A program made the position numbers and the translations under genes. Positions 59,644-64,000 of a stretch of DNA of 64,000 nucleotides are shown piece after piece. Source of the stretch: Ascoidea asiatica (Eukaryota; Ascomycota; Saccharomycetes; Ascoideales; Ascoideaceae); NCBI GenBank assembly GCA_001600695.1, contig BCKQ01000003.1, positions 1 through 64,000 on the forward strand, in the 5' to 3' direction. Within the stretch, counting starts at the first letter, position 1; each line of letters starts with the position of its first letter. Below the pieces are notes generated by a model that saw only the letters and a program-made list of their open reading frames with translations, was not told the origin of the DNA and ran no database searches.

Positions 59644-60231
59644 TTAATATCCAGTTTTGACTTTTTTCTTCCGGCCAAATTTTCCAGGAAAACAACTTAA
59701 AATATTGGACATCCCAACCGAATTTTTATTTGCTGCAATTACTGCTTTACATTCCCCTAGCTTATATTTAGTACCAGAAAATTTCAAGGTATAAACTCTA
59801 TTTCGATTTTTCATATTGAAATCAGCAAACTTTTTACTTCCAGCAGGTTCAATCAAGTGTTTCATACTCTTATCTAAAATAATTTGTCTGATGCTTTGAA
59901 GAGAAAAGTTTTTTCTTAATGTCAACTAGTAGAGCATGAGTTTTCCGTGCAAAGTGTAAGTCATCCGATAAATTTTTCGAGAACTGTTATTTTAACATAA
60001 TTAGCAGGTATTACAAGCCGCTTTCGATGACTAAAATGTTCTTTTGTATTTAACTGCGTGGCGCTGAAAGTAGTTCCAAAAATCTAATGAATGAGCAGGG
60101 CCAGCATGCCCAAAAGCATGCAATGAACTTGAAGCATTTTCACATAAATTACCATCCGTAATTAAACCATCAATGAAATTGAGAACTTTAACGGGCGAAG
60201 CTAAATTTTCAGAACAGCCCGTATACACCAC
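59644..60231 (-). pseudogene. Copia C gag end and protease
   Basis: The 66-codon frame 60031-60231 contains LHAFGHAGPAHSLDFW near its end, a possible remnant of the zinc knuckle with its Gly-His kept. The 93-codon frame 59644-59925 reads IRQIILDKSMKHLI, aligned with the protease active site (Leu-Asp kept, Ser-Gly lost), then KKFADF, then YKLGECKAVIAANKN and SNILSCFPG. These match the G-x-G-x-V-x-I and NVLYVPG blocks. Inactive because the DSG triad is broken. Confidence 0.7.
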
Positions 60232-60240
60232 TTCACAAAG

Positions 60241-61894
60241 GGTTTCTTTAATTTAAATACATAATTCACTGCTAAGTTGCGTTCATTAGATAGACTTACA
60301 GTCCCCTGGAATATGCTTCCGAACCAGAACCCCAGTTAAAATTGAATTATTCCGTATAAACTGATAATGATGGTTTGTAGCTGCTTACGGTCAATGAGCC
60401 TATATAGAGTTAGAATATTGTTTGGGAGCTTTAATATAGTAAGATGAGTCCATATTTCTTGTGTTCCAAATAAAGTGTTCTTATTTGACTTTTACCAAAC
60501 AAACATACTGATCAATAAGAACCAAACAATAAAAGCAGCCAATATCATTTGATATTTTTTAATTGCTTAATTAATTACACTTCAATGATAAATTAACTGT
60601 AACTCTTTAACTACATTACTCGGGCATACCTCATAACCTAATATACTGAGGCTACCTCTGATGGAGGATCTTTTTGGGACCATCATTCTGTATCTTAATT
60701 TAAACACTGCCTATGTTCAATCTGTTTATCTGACAACTTGCTAAATTTCTCTGCTAAGCCATTGCGCATTAGACTCTCTTTTATACATGACGTAAGATGC
60801 ATGGTACTTGGAAGAGTGGTCGCCTCGCACGTTTTCCAGTAGCGTATCAGCATTCACCATTGTTGCGAACCCCATAGTTCTTTCCTCTCTCTGGATACAT
60901 CTGCTGAACCACCAACAGATAACGCTTGTTTCATGGAATATATGTTGGTGTCCTAACCAGAGACCAGCTCTTGGACGCGAATTTAACGGCTAATAAACAA
61001 CTAGCATGTTAACCAATTTATAAAAAAGTCAAAACATATATACAATTATTTCATAGTGGCATCGCTCCCTGTCTCCTGTAGTAAACAAACCGTTATGCGA
61101 CAAGGGATTAAACACGGATATAACATTATTTTATTAGGGCCTTCTTCACGGCCCAGTCAGCATAAGCCGTGCCCGGTTGATAAGCTCTTGACATAATATT
61201 CATCTAGGACTTTTTCTTTACTAGCTATAGTTAACACGTTTACTTTAATGGTTAGGCAGGGATCGTTTATATAATATTTGCCGTGCATCCTGAAAAAACC
61301 AAACAAAAACAAGAAAAGTTTCGTGTATACGGTCTCCGTATATGAGACGATATGCAGATGGCAGTAATGCTCTTGGTCACCATACATTGTCTGTGAGGGT
61401 CAGTGATCAGTGGCAGATTATTCAAGTTTAATCAAAGTCGATTTGAAGTTCCGCGCCAGGAAATCTGTTAGTAAATTCTTCTGGACGCACTGTCAGTGTG
61501 GTTTTCTACAAGGTTGCATTTACTTATTTTGTGATTCTTCACATATTTAAATTGAACGGCTGTGACATTGGGCCTGTTTTGGTTTTAAATATTAAGGAAA
61601 TCTAAAACGAACCATAACTGACAGAAAATTCAATGATTTAGGCATAAACAAATGTTTTTGAAAAACTCTGTTTTTTTGCTAAATGGGCTACTTGTAGTGG
61701 TTAAGTGATTTTGTGTTATAACTCGTAAGCAGTTCAAGGTCTACTTCCAAGATATGCGATACTCTCTCCTCCATTTATTTAATAACTGCGTTATTTTTTG
61801 CCCTTAAATTCAGGTATACAGCAAACTAAAATTTCCTAATTTTGTTTCTGTCCCAGATTTAGGGGAACCCACCTGAAATTTGTCCTGTTTTTTT
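60241..61894. other. Unassigned, GC-richer region
   Basis: Mixed composition with no frame over 76 codons and no motif. In element C's orientation it covers the leader and most of gag, which are usually the least conserved parts. Confidence 0.45.
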
Positions 61895-62092
61895 TGTAAT
61901 GAAGGGGTCTATCTAGATTATATTTAGTTCCCTAACAGTATTTTTTGAAGCTATATATTTCGAATTGCTTAAGTATTAGAATTAACATTCATTGTAAAAA
62001 TTAAGGGAGTACGTATTTATATAAATGGAATAAATCCTATAATTAATTGGTGATGACACATAATACGGGTTGGCCCAATAGTGTTCATTACA
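61895..62092 (-). repeat. LTR, second copy of the 26221-26419 family
   Basis: In reverse complement it starts TGTAATGAACACTATTGG and ends CCCTTCATTACA, 198 bp. The first and last nine bases (TGTAATGAA/TTCATTACA) are perfect inverted ends. It aligns along its whole length with the plus-strand copy at 26221-26419, including TAGGATTTAT, CCATTTATATAAAT, TCCCTTAATT, AAATATATAGCTTCA and ATCTAGATAGACC. The flanking 5-mers (TTTTT and CCATC) differ, so this copy lacks a target duplication. It may be one LTR of a longer element or a recombinant. Confidence 0.9.
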
Positions 62093-63356
62093 CCATCCTT
62101 CTCTTAAAAGAGGCATTAACAAAACTTTGAAGTAGTAAAATAAAAGTTGAATTTGATAATTGATAAAATTATCTGTAAAAAGATTGAATTAACTAAAATC
62201 GAATTATTCGGAATATACTTTAATATTATTATATTTGTGAATTTTCGGAATTGTTATTGTATTCAATAGTTTTAGACTTTTGTTTTTTTGTTTTTGATTT
62301 TTTTGATTGATTATTTGATTATTTGATTATGCTATTGTTTTATGATCCTATTTATCTATTATTCCATTATTGTCTTATAATCTTATTATTTTATTATATT
62401 ATTATATTATTATATTACTATATTATTAATAGAATAAGTATCTAATAATGATAGTATTGTATGAGAACAAAAAATGTAATTCCTTTAATTCCTTTAATAG
62501 TAGTTATAAAAGTCTTCACTGTTACAATTAAAACACCATAGTAAAGTAAGGATGTTTGTAATTACTGGTTTTGAGTTTTCAAAAATCACATGTTACCAAC
62601 TTATAAATTTGTCAACAAAAAAAAGATAAAAATTTGAAACACAAATTGAACAAAAATTTGTTGTTCAATTAATAAAAATTGATTTGATAAGAAATACATT
62701 AAAAAATAAAAAAAAAGGTGGAATAAAAAGACAAATTAAGCAATGGTCATGAGCTTTTGCACATTAATATGATGTAGTTATTTTTTAAAACTTCTATGTA
62801 TAAGCGTTTTTATGATTGAAAATGATTTACTAAATTTTTAATTTGAAATTATATGTGAATATTGTTATTTATTTGGTGAAATATATTGAGTGCAAGATAA
62901 TGAATAGGCATATTTTATTGATGAATTAAACGGGTATAGAAGGATGGTATTATTTTAGAAAAATGTGTTGAATACTATGAAACAATTTTATGTTGAATAC
63001 AAATGTTTTTGTTATTTGTGAAATATTTCATTTTAATTACTAATAATTGTTGAAATTTTAAATAATTAAATGGATTTTAACTGAGAGTATGAATTCCTTC
63101 CTGTCTCTTGTAAAAATTGATTTAATTCTTTAAAATATATTAATGATTGTCCTAACTTGACTGGAAAATTTGAAAATTATGATTACCCTAGTCTTTTTAT
63201 TACAGTCTTTATAATTGAGTTGATATTTCTTAGTATTATTATTATAAGTTTGAATTATTAATTTTTGATTTATTTAACTTGCTCTTAATTTTTGTTGAGT
63301 ATAATTTGATGGAACGTTTTTTGGATATTGTAGAAAATGATAATGATTAAGTCAAT
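62093..63356. other. Very AT-rich region with TTA microsatellite
   Basis: A TTATTATA/ATT microsatellite spans about 62385-62435, and TTTGATTATTTGATTATTTG-type repeats lie at 62300-62330. No gene seen. It lies downstream of gypsy G in that element's orientation, so it may include its 3' LTR. Confidence 0.6.
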
Positions 63357-64000
63357 TATAATGAAAGCTTGATGAACTTTTGTATTCTAATTTGTAATTG
63401 CAATCTATATGAATTAACATTGAATTTCTTAATTACTCTAAAAGGACCTTCAAAAATTGACTGATATTCATTTCTATAACTAGTGAATATTTTTTTATGA
63501 ACTAATACAAAGTGTGCAGTTTTAAATGTTCTTTTATTATGATTTTTATTATAAAACTTCCGTTGATTTAATTTAGGATCTGTAACTTGAGTTTCAATAG
63601 ATTTTAAAAACTCTTTTTGATTTTCTGCAAAAGCATTTGCTATTGAACTAATATTTAATAAGTTTGATTCTTCTACTGATCATGTTGAATTAAAATATAA
63701 ATCCATTTCATATCTAGTTAAACGTGTTGATTCTAGTATTTGTGAAGTGATATTGTATTTTAAAATACCAAAATAAAAAGGCCAACTAGTTAAATCAAAA
63801 GATGCTAAGTTTGTAATTTGATTTCTAATTAATTTTTTAATTATTTCTAATAATCCTCTAGTTCCTTTATGATTTGTTGTTGACATTGATATTTTAACTT
63901 TGAAATGAATCACGATTGTTTCACAAATTGAACAAACGAATAATCTATCCCTATTTGAACTCATATTTCATGGTAAACCAAGAAGTCGTAAATAATTGTA
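63357..64000 (-). pseudogene. Ty3/gypsy element G integrase, partial (runs off the window)
   Basis: One minus frame stays readable from the window edge to the TAA at 63357, with two in-frame TGA codons (63968-63970 and 63680-63682). LGLPxNMSSNRDRLFV corresponds to the family's GLPxxIxSDRGxxF, with the Asp before Arg replaced by Asn. KISMSTTNHKGTRGLLEIIK corresponds to STAYHPQTNGxxER, with the catalytic Glu kept. TSWPFYFGILKYNIT is the W-x-x-x-L-x-x-x-x-x-x-YN block. FKTAHFVLVHKKIFTSY, then FEGPFRVIKKFNVNSYRLQL, is the C-terminal DNA-binding domain with its GPF motif. The upstream half lies beyond 64000. Confidence 0.85.

Larger units (their letters stand above)
56400..60240 (-). mobile_element. 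Ty1/copia element C
   Basis: A copia body on the minus strand, in order: gag end (60231-60031), protease (59925-59644), integrase (about 58905), reverse transcriptase (57760-57400), linker (57241-56972) and RNase H (56900-56400). The frame has many stops. It lies head-to-tail with element B. No LTR pair was found at its ends. The LTR-like copy at 61895-62092 has the right orientation to be its 5' LTR but is 1.65 kb upstream of the first coding evidence. Confidence 0.75.

Noticed and set aside
1-64000. tRNA, 5S rRNA and other small RNA genes
   Set aside because: I looked for GGTTCGANTCC-type T-arms with matching acceptor stems and found none outside the 18S fragment. This was by eye and may miss diverged genes.

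Overview
This is an AT-rich eukaryotic window with no intact ordinary gene that I recognise. It reads as a graveyard of transposable elements from both classes, most with stops and frame changes and several nested in one another. The best clue to the host is a truncated 18S rRNA gene (53136-53775). Its conserved blocks are nuclear and eukaryotic, and the text between them looks fungal to me. An early-diverging, AT-rich, transposon-rich fungus is my inference and is not proven by the sequence. Scattered single N bases and one 100-N gap show this is draft assembly.

Left third (1-22 kb): a Ty1/copia gag-protease fragment (A, 6-1145, minus) is cut off by a GC-richer repeat that I call R. R recurs in the same orientation at 7619-8458 and 41051-41917. 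An unrecognised AT-rich ORF pair sits at 5.1-5.8 kb. A decayed hAT transposon (9416-12080) abuts copia element D (12090-15101, minus). Copia element E (about 18400-21700, minus) follows, with a doubtful protease remnant at 17.5 kb between them.

Middle (22-44 kb): mostly AT-rich DNA without clear genes. It holds a solo LTR with a perfect 5-bp target duplication (26221-26419), a broken unknown ORF set (28070-28949), a Ty3/gypsy integrase remnant (H, 32.1-33.7 kb), a pogo/Fot1-like DDE transposase with a long low-complexity tail (36451-39019), and an Asn-rich uncharacterised ORF series (39235-40555). The 100-N gap at 42212-42311 is flanked by two identical 95-bp copies, which points to an unmerged contig overlap.

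Right third (44-64 kb): the most informative part. Copia element B (minus) is split into 44170-48025 and 55445-56095 by plus-strand copia element F (48026-55444), which still has two recognisable but diverged LTRs. F's reverse transcriptase is itself interrupted by about 1.7 kb of rDNA: a spacer-like segment plus the first 640 nt of 18S. Another copia element, C (about 56400-60240, minus), lies next to B. A second copy of the solo-LTR family lies at 61895-62092, and a Ty3/gypsy integrase (G, 63357-64000, minus) runs off the right edge. The implied order of events is: B inserted, then F into B, then rDNA into F. Several elements have lost catalytic residues in ways consistent with G:C to A:T decay.
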